A stretch of 37,268 bases of DNA from Candidatus Woesearchaeota archaeon (lineage in GTDB: Archaea > Nanobdellota > Nanobdellia > Woesearchaeales > ARS49): assembly GCA_016203305.1 (NCBI GenBank), contig JACQMY010000019.1, positions 1 through 37,268 of the forward strand, given 5' to 3'. This document shows, one piece after another, positions 16,286 to 26,095 of the stretch. The notes under the pieces were generated by a model. It did not search any database, was not told the origin of the DNA, and saw only the letters and a list, made by a program, of their open reading frames with translations. The position numbers were made by a program, and so were the translations under genes. How positions within the stretch are numbered: position 1 is the stretch's first letter; each line of letters begins with the position of its first letter.

Positions 16286-18775
16286 ATGGATCCAGCAAAA
16301 ACAGTAATTTTCGGCGCACTCAAATTTGATAGTCATGGAAATCTAGTTCTTGACGACAGAATCCTTGCAGAACCAAGCAGATCAACAGACAGAAAAGTTC
16401 CTCTCTTCCCAGATCTTTGGGGCAAAGACAGAGAACGCGAAGGCAACAAATACGTTTCAAACGAACAATGGAATGCACGTCACAGCCCAGATTGGAACCA
16501 AAAAATGTCAGAAGACGAAACACTAGCAATGCGCGTACGTCAAGTACAAGACGCAGCACTCCGAAACAGAGACCTCAAAGGACGCCTCGTAGACTACGCA
16601 TGTGATATGGTTTATTCAGCTGCACCAGTTGATCCAGTAGCGCCTATTGCCCCTGCACCTGCGGGACCAGCAGTTCCGAGTTTTGGATTAGCACCTCAAG
16701 TAGCTCCAGCAGCACCAGTTGCACCAGCAGCACCTGCACCAGTTCCAGATCCAGCAGCGCCAAAAGTTGGCGACCAAGTAGCAATTGATGCTGTCGCAGA
16801 AGGACTCAAAGACGTTAAGGGTGATGTAAAAGAAATTAAGACCGTTATTGAAGGCCTGGCAGAAAAACTAGTCAAGGATGCAAAAGAGGCACTAGGCGAA
16901 GGTCAAAACGCACCACCAAAGGTCACTCAGCCAGCCGGAAAACCAGAAGATGCGCCAATCAAACTACCGGTTCAGCCTCCAGCAGCGCCGGGCGACCAGC
17001 CAATCAAGATCATGCCAGTGCCAGGACCAGGAAAACCTCCTGCAGCAGGACAACCACCTGCACAGCCACCGGCAGCACCGCCAGGGGGAGTCATACCACC
17101 ATTTGTTCCACCTCCGCCAGGAGTATTACCTCCAGTTCCACCAGTGCCACCATTCGTGCCAGGAGTGCTACCGCCACGACAACCGTCAAACAGCGGTTGC
17201 CTTGCAGCCTTAATCGCAACCGCAGTAGCGGTTCCATTATCAGTAGTTGGATACCAAATGCTAACGGCGCCAAGCACTCCGCCAGTAGCACCAGCACCAC
17301 CAGTGCCGCCTGTTCTGCCGGTGCCACCAGTTGCAAGCGTTGCAGACGTAACAACCCTGAGCAGGGCAATACAATACAGAAACAACATCCAGAAAGACAC
17401 TTCGCCAAACGCAGTAAGGCAGCAAGCAGCCAACGCGCTCGGCGACGGACAACTAAGCCTTGAACAACGCGTAGGAGTGCTAAGCTTTGCAATCAGCACA
17501 CAACCAGCAAACAGCCCACACGTGACAGGCTACTTTAACATGGCCGTACAAATAGTCAACGGAGTTCCTGTTTCAACGCCACAGTTCATACACGGATTGG
17601 CAGAAGTAAGAGACCTAGTCATGGTTGACCACTTCAAAGCACTCCGCGGAAACGACGTTAGAAAATGGGCAGCGGCGTACAGCACAGTCCCAGGAATAAC
17701 AGTATTCCAAGATGGAAGCAACTTCCTAGTAGACCTAACAGGCAGTAACACAAACCCGTCCAGCATGCCAAACGGAGAAGTCTACATAAGAACCAACGGC
17801 GCAGAATGGGAAGTCACAACCGGAGCAGACGGAACCCGCAACAGAACCGGAATGGTAAGACTGCCAGCAGTCAACATGGCACGAACCGGCAGCATCGCGT
17901 ACGTCACAACCGGCACGTTCGCAAACGGGCAAACAGCAGGCGGAGGCTTTGTAGAAAGCACACGCCTAGCAAACATGCCAGGAACGACAGCATACCGAGA
18001 AGAACTCGAAAGAACAGTCGGCGGCACAACACTTGGCGGCAAACGCATACAACGCTTGTTCGAAGGACAACTACTTGGAGAAAACAACCAAGAAATAGCA
18101 GGCAAAAATGCAAGCCCGGCAAAAAGCGACCTTTTCGCACAACTCGAAGACGGAACAGTAGTTTACGTCGGCAGAGAACGCGCAGAACAAGCACGAGACA
18201 TGCTACAAGCCAGAGAAGCATACGCAGACTCTGACAATGGAAGATTCGCACTCTTGGCAAGAGAATACCAACGCAGAGCACGTGAAGGCAGGCTAGCAGA
18301 TGATTTCACTGCACGCGCAAAAGCAGCAGTAACAGTCTACCTAAGAAGCGACGAAGGAGAAGGCATAACAGTCTATCTCGGCGTGCGCGAAGTAAGAGCA
18401 AGCGGCAGACTGCGCGAAATGGGCATCTCGAGACCACTCGTGCGCATGACAGCGGCAAACACAGCACGCGCAGTAGAACAGGGCTTACTGCCTGTTGACA
18501 AAGCTCTTGAAATGCTCGCAGAGCAGCCAACCAACTTTGTAGCAGGAGCAGTAGACGCAGAAGGCGAGAGACGCGTAACAGATGCTCAATACGATGCAGA
18601 ACTCGATCGCAACTTCGCAAGCCTAGGACTAGTACGCGGCTATGATGCACTTGTAAGAAGCGGACTCATGCAACGCGCAGCAGACGGACAAGTCGTGCGC
18701 GCACCAGCAGACATTCACCGAGAGATACTAGTTGCAGGACAGCTTGGACTTTACGGCCGCGCCGGAAGACGATGA
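16286..18775 (+). CDS. Large Pro/Ala-rich single-TM protein with unknown C-terminal extracytoplasmic domain
   Basis: SD ggaggg before ATG 16286 (ORF track start 16250); Pro-rich linkers; TM GCLAALIATAVAVPLSVVGYQML. Confidence 0.75.
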   Translation: MDPAKTVIFGALKFDSHGNLVLDDRILAEPSRSTDRKVPLFPDLWGKDREREGNKYVSNEQWNARHSPDWNQKMSEDETLAMRVRQVQDAALRNRDLKGRLVDYACDMVYSAAPVDPVAPIAPAPAGPAVPSFGLAPQVAPAAPVAPAAPAPVPDPAAPKVGDQVAIDAVAEGLKDVKGDVKEIKTVIEGLAEKLVKDAKEALGEGQNAPPKVTQPAGKPEDAPIKLPVQPPAAPGDQPIKIMPVPGPGKPPAAGQPPAQPPAAPPGGVIPPFVPPPPGVLPPVPPVPPFVPGVLPPRQPSNSGCLAALIATAVAVPLSVVGYQMLTAPSTPPVAPAPPVPPVLPVPPVASVADVTTLSRAIQYRNNIQKDTSPNAVRQQAANALGDGQLSLEQRVGVLSFAISTQPANSPHVTGYFNMAVQIVNGVPVSTPQFIHGLAEVRDLVMVDHFKALRGNDVRKWAAAYSTVPGITVFQDGSNFLVDLTGSNTNPSSMPNGEVYIRTNGAEWEVTTGADGTRNRTGMVRLPAVNMARTGSIAYVTTGTFANGQTAGGGFVESTRLANMPGTTAYREELERTVGGTTLGGKRIQRLFEGQLLGENNQEIAGKNASPAKSDLFAQLEDGTVVYVGRERAEQARDMLQAREAYADSDNGRFALLAREYQRRAREGRLADDFTARAKAAVTVYLRSDEGEGITVYLGVREVRASGRLREMGISRPLVRMTAANTARAVEQGLLPVDKALEMLAEQPTNFVAGAVDAEGERRVTDAQYDAELDRNFASLGLVRGYDALVRSGLMQRAADGQVVRAPADIHREILVAGQLGLYGRAGRR

Positions 18776-20361
18776 ACATAAAAAACGTCAAAACACTTTT
18801 TGTATTGTTGTTTTTACTAATCGCGCCCCTAGCAACAGCTGACGACTGGGGAGACTCAGGAAGTGCGGGCAGTGATTGGGGTGATTCAGGATCAGCAGGT
18901 AGCGACTGGGGCGATTCTGGCAGCGCAGGCAGCGACTGGGGAGACTCAGGATCAGCTGGAAGCGATTGGGGCGATTCTGGAAGTGCAGGCAGTGACTCAG
19001 GGGGATCCACTGACTGGGGCAATGACTGGAATTCAGGAGACAACGGAAACACTGATTTCGGCAATGACTGGAGCAATCCACCAGGCAGCGACTGGAACAA
19101 TGATCCGCAAGACAACCAAAACGATTGGACTCCGCAGCCACAAAACCCGCCACAGCCAACCAACAACGCGCCAGTTCTAGCATCAATAGGTAATAAAGCA
19201 GTCAACGAAGGACAATTCTTACAGTTCACAATCACGGCAACAGACGCAGACAACGACCCATTGACATTCACAGCAGCCAACATTCCAGCAGGAGCAAGTT
19301 TCTCAGGACAAACATTCAGCTGGACACCAGACCTGAGCCAAGCTGGTTCGTATACAGTAACATTCACAGTCGCTGACAGCAAAGGAGCAACAGACAGCGA
19401 AACCATACAAATAACCATATTCAATGTTGGCGATGTCCCGCCACCGCCTCCACCACCTCAGCCACAGCCAATAAACAACGTTCCAATTATTCTAACACAG
19501 CCGGTCACAGATGCAACTGTTGGAAGACCTTATACTTACCGCGTAATGGTATTTGACGCAGATGCAGATGCAATCAGGTTCTCACTCGAGCAAGCACCAG
19601 ACGGCATGGAAATAAACGACGTGTTCAGCAACGCAGTCGTGCTATGGGAAATAGTTGAAGAAGATGAACAAGAAGAATTCACGAGCCTTGCAGGAACAAC
19701 TTACTCAATCACACTCAATGATGTTGACGATGAAACTTGCGATGTTATAGTAAACGGCCAACGTTTCAACGCACAAGAAGGCTCTGATAATGTGCTTGCA
19801 GACAGAGCCAACTTTATTGTTTCATTCGCAAATGAAGACGACGATGAATGCTTCTTTTACATCAGAGACCCAAGAGTAACAGTAGCATTCCTTGACTGGG
19901 TGCCAAGCGGCAGACAGCGTGGAGAAAACCCAGTAACCCTTGCAGTCAGCGACGGTAAAGCAACAGTAAGGCAATCATTCACGATAAATGTAACTGTTGA
20001 CGCTTTTGTTACCGGCTCAAAAGACGAGCAGCCAGACATTGACAAGAACGTTCATGTTGCGACCATCGCGCTCCCAGACTATGCACAACAGGGAGAAACA
20101 ATTACAGTCACACTATCGTTTGAGAACGATGGAAATGACAAGCTTGACGACGTCAAAGCAAAAGTCACGATTCCAGAGCTAGGCATAAGGTCACCAAGCG
20201 TAGGGCCTATTGACATCCGCGTCCACAAAGACGTCAGCAGAACCTTGGTGCTCGAGATTCCAGAGGATGCAGAGCCAGGAACGTACACTGTTCGCGTCAC
20301 CATCGACGGGGACAGTGTACACAGGGTTATTCATCGAGAAATTGAAATCCTCGAGTATTAA
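18772..20361 (+). CDS. Secreted surface protein with DWGDSGSAGS repeats, Ig/cadherin-like (He_PIG-type) and CARDB-like domains
   Basis: Signal peptide; ATGA overlap with preceding gene; five identical decapeptides; NNAPVLASIGNKAVNEGQFLQFTITATDADNDPLTF. Confidence 0.82.
   Translation: MNIKNVKTLFVLLFLLIAPLATADDWGDSGSAGSDWGDSGSAGSDWGDSGSAGSDWGDSGSAGSDWGDSGSAGSDSGGSTDWGNDWNSGDNGNTDFGNDWSNPPGSDWNNDPQDNQNDWTPQPQNPPQPTNNAPVLASIGNKAVNEGQFLQFTITATDADNDPLTFTAANIPAGASFSGQTFSWTPDLSQAGSYTVTFTVADSKGATDSETIQITIFNVGDVPPPPPPPQPQPINNVPIILTQPVTDATVGRPYTYRVMVFDADADAIRFSLEQAPDGMEINDVFSNAVVLWEIVEEDEQEEFTSLAGTTYSITLNDVDDETCDVIVNGQRFNAQEGSDNVLADRANFIVSFANEDDDECFFYIRDPRVTVAFLDWVPSGRQRGENPVTLAVSDGKATVRQSFTINVTVDAFVTGSKDEQPDIDKNVHVATIALPDYAQQGETITVTLSFENDGNDKLDDVKAKVTIPELGIRSPSVGPIDIRVHKDVSRTLVLEIPEDAEPGTYTVRVTIDGDSVHRVIHREIEILEY
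18844..18993 (+). repeat. Five tandem 30-bp repeats encoding DWGDSGSAGS
   Basis: Read directly; copies begin at 18844, 18874, 18904, 18934, 18964. Confidence 0.95.
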
Positions 20362-20431
20362 GACCGAAAGCTTTATATACTTAATTGTCACTGTTCAGTG
20401 AATATACAATAAGACTACTGAAGGATGGAAA

Positions 20432-20444
20432 AACTTTAATAGGG
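20432..20444 (+). promoter_or_regulatory. TATA-like element for 20481 gene
   Basis: aactttaataggg; SD agggggt before the ATG. Confidence 0.45.
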
Positions 20445-20480
20445 CTTTCCGTTTCGTCAGACAAACAGGGGGTAAATAAT

Positions 20481-21707
20481 ATGAAAGCAATTCACGCAAT
20501 CATCGCGGCAATGCTCGTTTTTGCAACAATAGTCTCTGCCGCAGCAGCAGAAGTACCAATTGACATCGATGAAGTAGAAATTGACGACACGGTTCTAGAT
20601 TCAGACAACGAAAACAGGCTAAGCCTCGAGCGTGGAGAAGAATACGAAGTCCGCGTAAGACTAACCCCCTACGCAGACGTTGACAACCTCGAAATCAGAG
20701 TCTTTATCGCAGGATACGAATTCAGCGACACAGAAGACATCGAAGACACAACCCCTCTTTTTGACGCAGAAGAAAACGTCACATACGTAAAAAAGCTCAA
20801 GATCAGAATACCGGATGAAGTAGAGCGCGATAACTACAAGTTAAGAGTAGTCTTCAGCGACCGATTCAACCAAGCACTAGTGGAAGAATTCAACCTCAAG
20901 ATAGACGTGCCGAGAAACGCGGTACGCATCGACGACGTAGTCTTCAACCCGAGCAATGCAGTACGCGCAGGAAGCGCATTGCTAGCAAAAGTCCGCATTG
21001 AAAACAAAGGAGAAAAGACACAGCAAGACGTCCGAGTAACAGTAAGCATACCGGGACTCGGCATCAGCGGCACACAATACATCGAAGAAATCGATGATGA
21101 AGACGAAGAGGAAGAAACAGAGGAAATATTCCTACGCATACCAAAGTGCGCAAAGCCAGGAACCTACGATGCACTAGTTGAAGTAGAATTCCTAAACAGG
21201 CACAAAAAAGTCAGCGAGCGCAAAACCATAACTGTGCTCGAAGACGACACGTGTGTAGAGAATAAGCAACAGACAAGCATAACGCTAGGAAACCAGCTGC
21301 AAAACGCGCAACCAGGACAAACAGTAGTTTATCCGGTCACCATAACAAACGCAGGAAGAACAAGCAAAACGTTCACCATAACAGTGCCAAGCACGGACTG
21401 GGCAAGCGTGACAATAACGCCAACCAGCACAATGGTAATGCCTGCAGGCCAAACGCAAACAGCATTTGTCAACGTTCAAGTTGGCGAAGAAGCACTTACT
21501 GGCGCGCATAGCATTGTAGCAACAGTGGCGAGCAAAGACAGCACACAACAGCTAACGCTCACCACGAACGTACAAGCAGCACCAACAAGCGCATCTGACG
21601 TACTTGAAGTAGTCCTCGTCATCCTTGTCGCACTCCTCGTAGTGCTGGGCGTCGTAATCGGCGTAGCACACTTGCGTGGCAAGGAACAGACGGAAAATTA
21701 CTACTAA
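20481..21707 (+). CDS. S-layer-like/CARDB-domain surface protein with C-terminal TM
   Basis: ATG 20481 after SD (ORF track start 20385); signal AAMLVFATIVSAAAAE; beta-rich ectodomains; TM VLEVVLVILVALLVVLGVVIGVAHL. Confidence 0.78.
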   Translation: MKAIHAIIAAMLVFATIVSAAAAEVPIDIDEVEIDDTVLDSDNENRLSLERGEEYEVRVRLTPYADVDNLEIRVFIAGYEFSDTEDIEDTTPLFDAEENVTYVKKLKIRIPDEVERDNYKLRVVFSDRFNQALVEEFNLKIDVPRNAVRIDDVVFNPSNAVRAGSALLAKVRIENKGEKTQQDVRVTVSIPGLGISGTQYIEEIDDEDEEEETEEIFLRIPKCAKPGTYDALVEVEFLNRHKKVSERKTITVLEDDTCVENKQQTSITLGNQLQNAQPGQTVVYPVTITNAGRTSKTFTITVPSTDWASVTITPTSTMVMPAGQTQTAFVNVQVGEEALTGAHSIVATVASKDSTQQLTLTTNVQAAPTSASDVLEVVLVILVALLVVLGVVIGVAHLRGKEQTENYY

Positions 21708-21711
21708 GGCA

Positions 21712-24153
21712 ATGCGTATGAAGCGCTACATTTTTTTATTCCTATCATTGCTCATTCTTACGAGCGTAAGCGCTGACTATAACGCATTCGGCGAAACAAA
21801 CCTGGCAGTTGAGCCATGCACGAGCCACAGCCGCAACATAACAATACAAAACCTAGACAACGAGCAGCGCGATTACGAAATCTCAGTTGACGGGTCAGCA
21901 TCAGACTTTGTAACGTTCAGCACTATAAATTTTGGTTTACAACCAAGCCAAGCAGCAATAATACAAACATTCTACGCAATACCATGTAGTGCGGCTCCTG
22001 ACACGTACAACCTAGACATATTCTTTAACGACGGAACAGACGAGAAAGTCCTCAGCCAAGAAATTCTAGTCAGCTTCCCAGACACGATAAACCTAACAAT
22101 CGAAACACAAAGCAACGTCATCCCTCCATGTGAAACAGCAACATATCCAATAACAGTAAACAACCCAGCAAACTTTACAGAACTCTACACAGTAGAAGCA
22201 GAAGGCCATCCTAACGTACACGTAGGCCAGCAAAACCTCGTCATACTCCCAAAACAAAGCAAAACCTTTGAAGTAAGCGTAACGCCAGATGACTGCACGC
22301 AATCAGGCAACTTTCCATTAACACTAACAATTGAAACCGAGAAAAGCAAGCAGCAAAAAGAGATCCCGCTTGAATTCATATTAACAGCCACGGACATCGC
22401 AGAACTCGCGCCAGGCATAAACACTATACGAACCGATTATGGAGACAACACAGCAGAGCTCACCATCCGAAACATAGGAGACAGACAAACAACATACACA
22501 CTAACAATAGATGGTCCAAGCTGGGCAAGTATCAGTCCAGGAACAGTAACACTAAAACCAGGCCAAAGCCTTGCACTCGCGTTACGGCTCACGCCTATAA
22601 ACGGCACACCTGAAGACAACCACCCGCTCACCCTTACAGCAAGCGTGCAAGAAACAGGAATAACATACACCAAAGAAATAATTCTGAAGCTAAAATCACC
22701 AACATTCTTCGAGAAAAACCCAACATTGACAATTCTTATCATAATAATAGCCATTGCACTAATTGTAGGAATAGTATTCCTGGCTCGCTACCTGCTCAGC
22801 TCACAGTTCAAAGAAACACTCGCGCGAATCAAACAAAAAATGGCTGAAAAAAGAGCAGCAAGGCAAGCACGAAGAGAGCAAGCAAGAAAAGAAAACGAAA
22901 AACGAAAAGCAGAAAAAGAAAAACAAAGAAAAGAAGAAGCAAAACGCAAAGAACAAGAACGAAAAGAACTTGAGCAAAAAGAAAAACTATCCAAAGAAAA
23001 ACGAGAACAAGAAGAACAAGCAAGAAAAGAACGCGAAGACAAAATAAAAGCACGATTGAAATCACAGGTTGAAAGCGAGTACCTCAAAGAATACCTTGTC
23101 GTTGCGCGCAAAGATATTATTACGGCAAGGAACAAAGGAAACCCGAAGAAAACAGCAACAATTGTCATAATACTGGCAATACTGGCACTTGCCACGCTAT
23201 TCTGGAGCTACCTTGCGCCAAACCTAACAAGCGTAGCAGTTGGAATAGTATTACTCTTAGCAATCGCTCTCACAAGACGCATAATCAGAACCAAAAAAAT
23301 AACTGTAAGATGGAAAATACTCCCCGCAGAAAAAACCGTAACACTAAAACTCTGGAAAAAAGGAATAACACAACTAGCAATAACTCCAGACAAGACAACC
23401 AAAAACCTCACGATAACAGTGCAAAAAAGGAAGCCAACAGTAGCACCTGCACAATATGTGTATCAAAGCTTCGGAATAGCAGCAAACGCATCTGTGAAGC
23501 TAGCACCAACACTTCGCGTAAGCAAAAAATGGCTAAAAAGCATAAACGCATTACCTGAAGATATAAGGTTTGGAGTGTACAGAAACAACACCTGGAAAAC
23601 AGTCCCTATTGAAAAAGTAGGAGAAGACAAACAATTCATACACTATACAGCACAAACAACAGCAGGAATGCACGCAATATATGCCAAAGTCAAGCCAAAA
23701 AAACCATCGCCACGCAGAAAAATTATTGCGGGCATAATCCTTCTAGCAGTACTTGCGGCAATTGCAGTAACATTAAACACTCCACAACCATTAGGAATAA
23801 TACCTCCACAAACATGGAAACAAGACACAGTACACGCGCTTGAGCTAAAATCATACTTCAAAGACCCGGATGGTGATTCGCTCAACTATAAGGCGACACC
23901 GACGCCACACATAACAGTAGACTTTGTTAACAGCAAAGCAGTGCTAACGCCTCAAAAAGGATGGAGCGGCGAAGAACAAACAAAATTCACCGCAGACGAC
24001 GACAAAGGAGGAGTCATAAGCAGCAACACGGTCTCGTTACGCGTTGTAAAAACACTGCTCCCGCTAGAATTCAAGCCAACGGCAACATTCCTGATCGCAA
24101 TACTGTTCATTCTAGTGCTCATCTGGTTGGCACGTTCACAAAAACAGAATTAA
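21712..24153 (+). CDS. Multi-domain membrane protein: NEW3/CARDB-like ectodomains, K/E/R-rich cytoplasmic coil, several TMs, PGF-pre-PGF-like and cadherin-like segments
   Basis: Signal peptide; TM IIIIAIALIVGIVFLARYLL followed by ~90 aa charged coil; further TMs; FKDPDGDSLNYKA cadherin-like segment; start 21712 or 21718. Confidence 0.75.
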   Translation: MRMKRYIFLFLSLLILTSVSADYNAFGETNLAVEPCTSHSRNITIQNLDNEQRDYEISVDGSASDFVTFSTINFGLQPSQAAIIQTFYAIPCSAAPDTYNLDIFFNDGTDEKVLSQEILVSFPDTINLTIETQSNVIPPCETATYPITVNNPANFTELYTVEAEGHPNVHVGQQNLVILPKQSKTFEVSVTPDDCTQSGNFPLTLTIETEKSKQQKEIPLEFILTATDIAELAPGINTIRTDYGDNTAELTIRNIGDRQTTYTLTIDGPSWASISPGTVTLKPGQSLALALRLTPINGTPEDNHPLTLTASVQETGITYTKEIILKLKSPTFFEKNPTLTILIIIIAIALIVGIVFLARYLLSSQFKETLARIKQKMAEKRAARQARREQARKENEKRKAEKEKQRKEEAKRKEQERKELEQKEKLSKEKREQEEQARKEREDKIKARLKSQVESEYLKEYLVVARKDIITARNKGNPKKTATIVIILAILALATLFWSYLAPNLTSVAVGIVLLLAIALTRRIIRTKKITVRWKILPAEKTVTLKLWKKGITQLAITPDKTTKNLTITVQKRKPTVAPAQYVYQSFGIAANASVKLAPTLRVSKKWLKSINALPEDIRFGVYRNNTWKTVPIEKVGEDKQFIHYTAQTTAGMHAIYAKVKPKKPSPRRKIIAGIILLAVLAAIAVTLNTPQPLGIIPPQTWKQDTVHALELKSYFKDPDGDSLNYKATPTPHITVDFVNSKAVLTPQKGWSGEEQTKFTADDDKGGVISSNTVSLRVVKTLLPLEFKPTATFLIAILFILVLIWLARSQKQN

Positions 24154-25263
24154 CTGGTATAACATACCAATACCAAAAATAACAAGCAGAAACCCATACC
24201 CTATTGTTCCAATTCTAATAGAATACTCTGGCTTTCTCTCACTCCTCCTGCGCGCAGCAGCATGCATTGCAACAATCAACACCCCTGCAGTGCCACCAGC
24301 AAAAGCACCAGCAACATCCAACGTTCTAATAAACCCTGCACCTAAAAACAACAACATAGCCGGAACTGCAACAACCAACGACCAAGCCTCAAGCTCAGGA
24401 AGCCTAAAATCCTTCAAGTAAACCTGTTTTAACGCAAAACCCAACGCGACAAAAGCAGTAGTCATAGCAGCAATTCCGAATAAGTGCAAGAGAAAAAAGC
24501 CAACAGGGCCAACAAAACTGCTCAATCCAACACTAGCAACCTCAGTTGTAAAACCACCAGAAACACCAATAGCCGCAGCAGTAAATAAAGCATATGCCGC
24601 AATCGGAATCAAAGAGCCAATGATTAATGCTCGCTTAGTAAGCAAAGCGCACTTTTTCAATTCCTCACGTACTTCGGGAATGGCAGCAGTGCCCAAAAAA
24701 GAAAACAAAATCACACCATAAGGCAGAAGTAATTTTCCAAACGAAAAACCAGTCCAACGCGAAGAAGAAAAAGATGAGGAAGAGAACAAAACTATTAGCA
24801 CTAAAATCAAAACAACAAACTTAAACGCATCAACCCACAACTCAAAACCAGCAAGCACGCGCAAACCACCCAGCAAAACAATAGCCATGAACAAATAAAA
24901 TAAAACACTCCACGCCCAAGGAGAAAGACCAAACAAAGCAGACAAACTCTCACCAACACCAAGAGTGTAAGCTACCAACGCACCATACACGCCAACAACC
25001 ATTGACAACAACATACCAATCTTTCCCTTCCTACCAAGAAACTTGCCGGCCAAACCAACCAGTTGATGGCATTCCTTAGCACGCAATGACACCTCGCCTG
25101 CAAGCAAATGTATGACTAGAGTGACAAAGCCCAGCACTAACAACACCAACATACCAGTCCAAAAACCAGAACGAACCACAACATAAGGAATAGCAAGAAT
25201 GCCCGCACCAACAATACAACCAGTCATGGTTGCTATAGCTTCATAATACGCGCGCGGCATCAT
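24136..25263 (-). CDS. Amino acid permease (aromatic/SLC38-like)
   Basis: About 10-11 TMs; N-terminal ATMTGCIVGAGILAIPYVVVRSGF. Confidence 0.85.
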   Translation of the reverse strand: MMPRAYYEAIATMTGCIVGAGILAIPYVVVRSGFWTGMLVLLVLGFVTLVIHLLAGEVSLRAKECHQLVGLAGKFLGRKGKIGMLLSMVVGVYGALVAYTLGVGESLSALFGLSPWAWSVLFYLFMAIVLLGGLRVLAGFELWVDAFKFVVLILVLIVLFSSSSFSSSRWTGFSFGKLLLPYGVILFSFLGTAAIPEVREELKKCALLTKRALIIGSLIPIAAYALFTAAAIGVSGGFTTEVASVGLSSFVGPVGFFLLHLFGIAAMTTAFVALGFALKQVYLKDFRLPELEAWSLVVAVPAMLLFLGAGFIRTLDVAGAFAGGTAGVLIVAMHAAARRRSERKPEYSIRIGTIGYGFLLVIFGIGMLYQLILFL

Positions 25264-25820
25264 TTTGCCAACTCCAACACTGAATCCAGCGCGGTTCTTA
25301 ACGACTTCATCCCAGCACTATAATGGCCTTGCTTGTGCTCGACGATAACTTTTGCGTTAAGTTTTTGCTTGAACAACTCTGCATTCATCACAGGAATCCA
25401 AGGATCATTGTCCGAGAAAATACCGATAATATTCTGCTTTTTCAAAAACGCAAGATTGTAAGGCTTCAGCCAAGGAGTCATAAGCTTGATGTCCTCTTCC
25501 GAAGGAGGATTCGGCCAAGTGATCTCAAAAAAGCCAGCAACCAAAACAACACCACCAACCTTTTCCTTAACATTCTCCAAATAACGCAAAATAGTCGCGC
25601 AACCAATACTATGGCCAACAAAGAATGTTTCCTTGTCAAGAGTTCCAACCAATTTTTCCAAAAAAGGCACCCACGCTTCTATCCTTGGATGCTCGGTGTC
25701 AGGCATCCTTGGAACGTAAGTCTTGAAACCCTCCTTCTCCAACTCGCCAGCAAGCCACTCATACCAGTGCTCTTGCGGAGAACCGCCCCAACAATGAATG
25801 ACGAAAACACGCTTGACCAT
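25260..25820 (-). CDS. RBBP9/YdeN-like alpha/beta hydrolase
   Basis: VFVIHCWGGSPQEHWYEWL, FVGHSIGCATILRYL, GHYS near C-terminus. Confidence 0.88.
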   Translation of the reverse strand: MVKRVFVIHCWGGSPQEHWYEWLAGELEKEGFKTYVPRMPDTEHPRIEAWVPFLEKLVGTLDKETFFVGHSIGCATILRYLENVKEKVGGVVLVAGFFEITWPNPPSEEDIKLMTPWLKPYNLAFLKKQNIIGIFSDNDPWIPVMNAELFKQKLNAKVIVEHKQGHYSAGMKSLRTALDSVLELAK

Positions 25821-25931
25821 ATGACCTCCTTTAGCTGTCGTGATGCTTTAAGTTTAATAAGGCTTTTGTCGATAGTGTGTATAAGAATTTATACGTGGAG
25901 TATAAAAGAAAAGATTTAAATGCGCGACATT

Positions 25932-26049
25932 CCACTCCTCTATTGATGAGTGGTGGACTGACGCTGAGTCAAAACTCGCGAGCTTTTGACTATTCCGGAA
26001 ACCAGCATTCCTAATAGAAACTATTCGTAAAAATCCGTAAACTTTCCGG
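25932..26049 (+). other. Cluster of inverted repeats (candidate structured RNA or operator region)
   Basis: CCACTC/GAGTGG (25932-25953); GTCAAAA..TTTTGAC (25968-25990); CCGGAAA/TTTCCGG (25995-26001/26043-26049); TATA-like agatttaaatg just upstream. Confidence 0.5.
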
Positions 26050-26095
26050 TTTTTCCGTCGATGGGTCTATAAATGCAATCACGAACGTCGTTTTC

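Noticed and set aside
18666-19424. Antisense ORF with LPALPESPQSLPADPESPQS repeats
   Set aside because: Mirror of the DWGDSGSAGS-encoding repeats; the sense ORF has a signal peptide, recognised domains and synonymous constraint.
22788-23195. Antisense Ser/Phe/Leu-rich ORFs over the charged coil (also 22829-23065)
   Set aside because: Composition artefact of the K/E/R-rich coil in the 21712 gene.
25941-25970. C/D box sRNA (tgatga...ctga...ctga)
   Set aside because: C-like TGATGA and two CTGA are present, but spacing is too short for D'/C'/D guide architecture.
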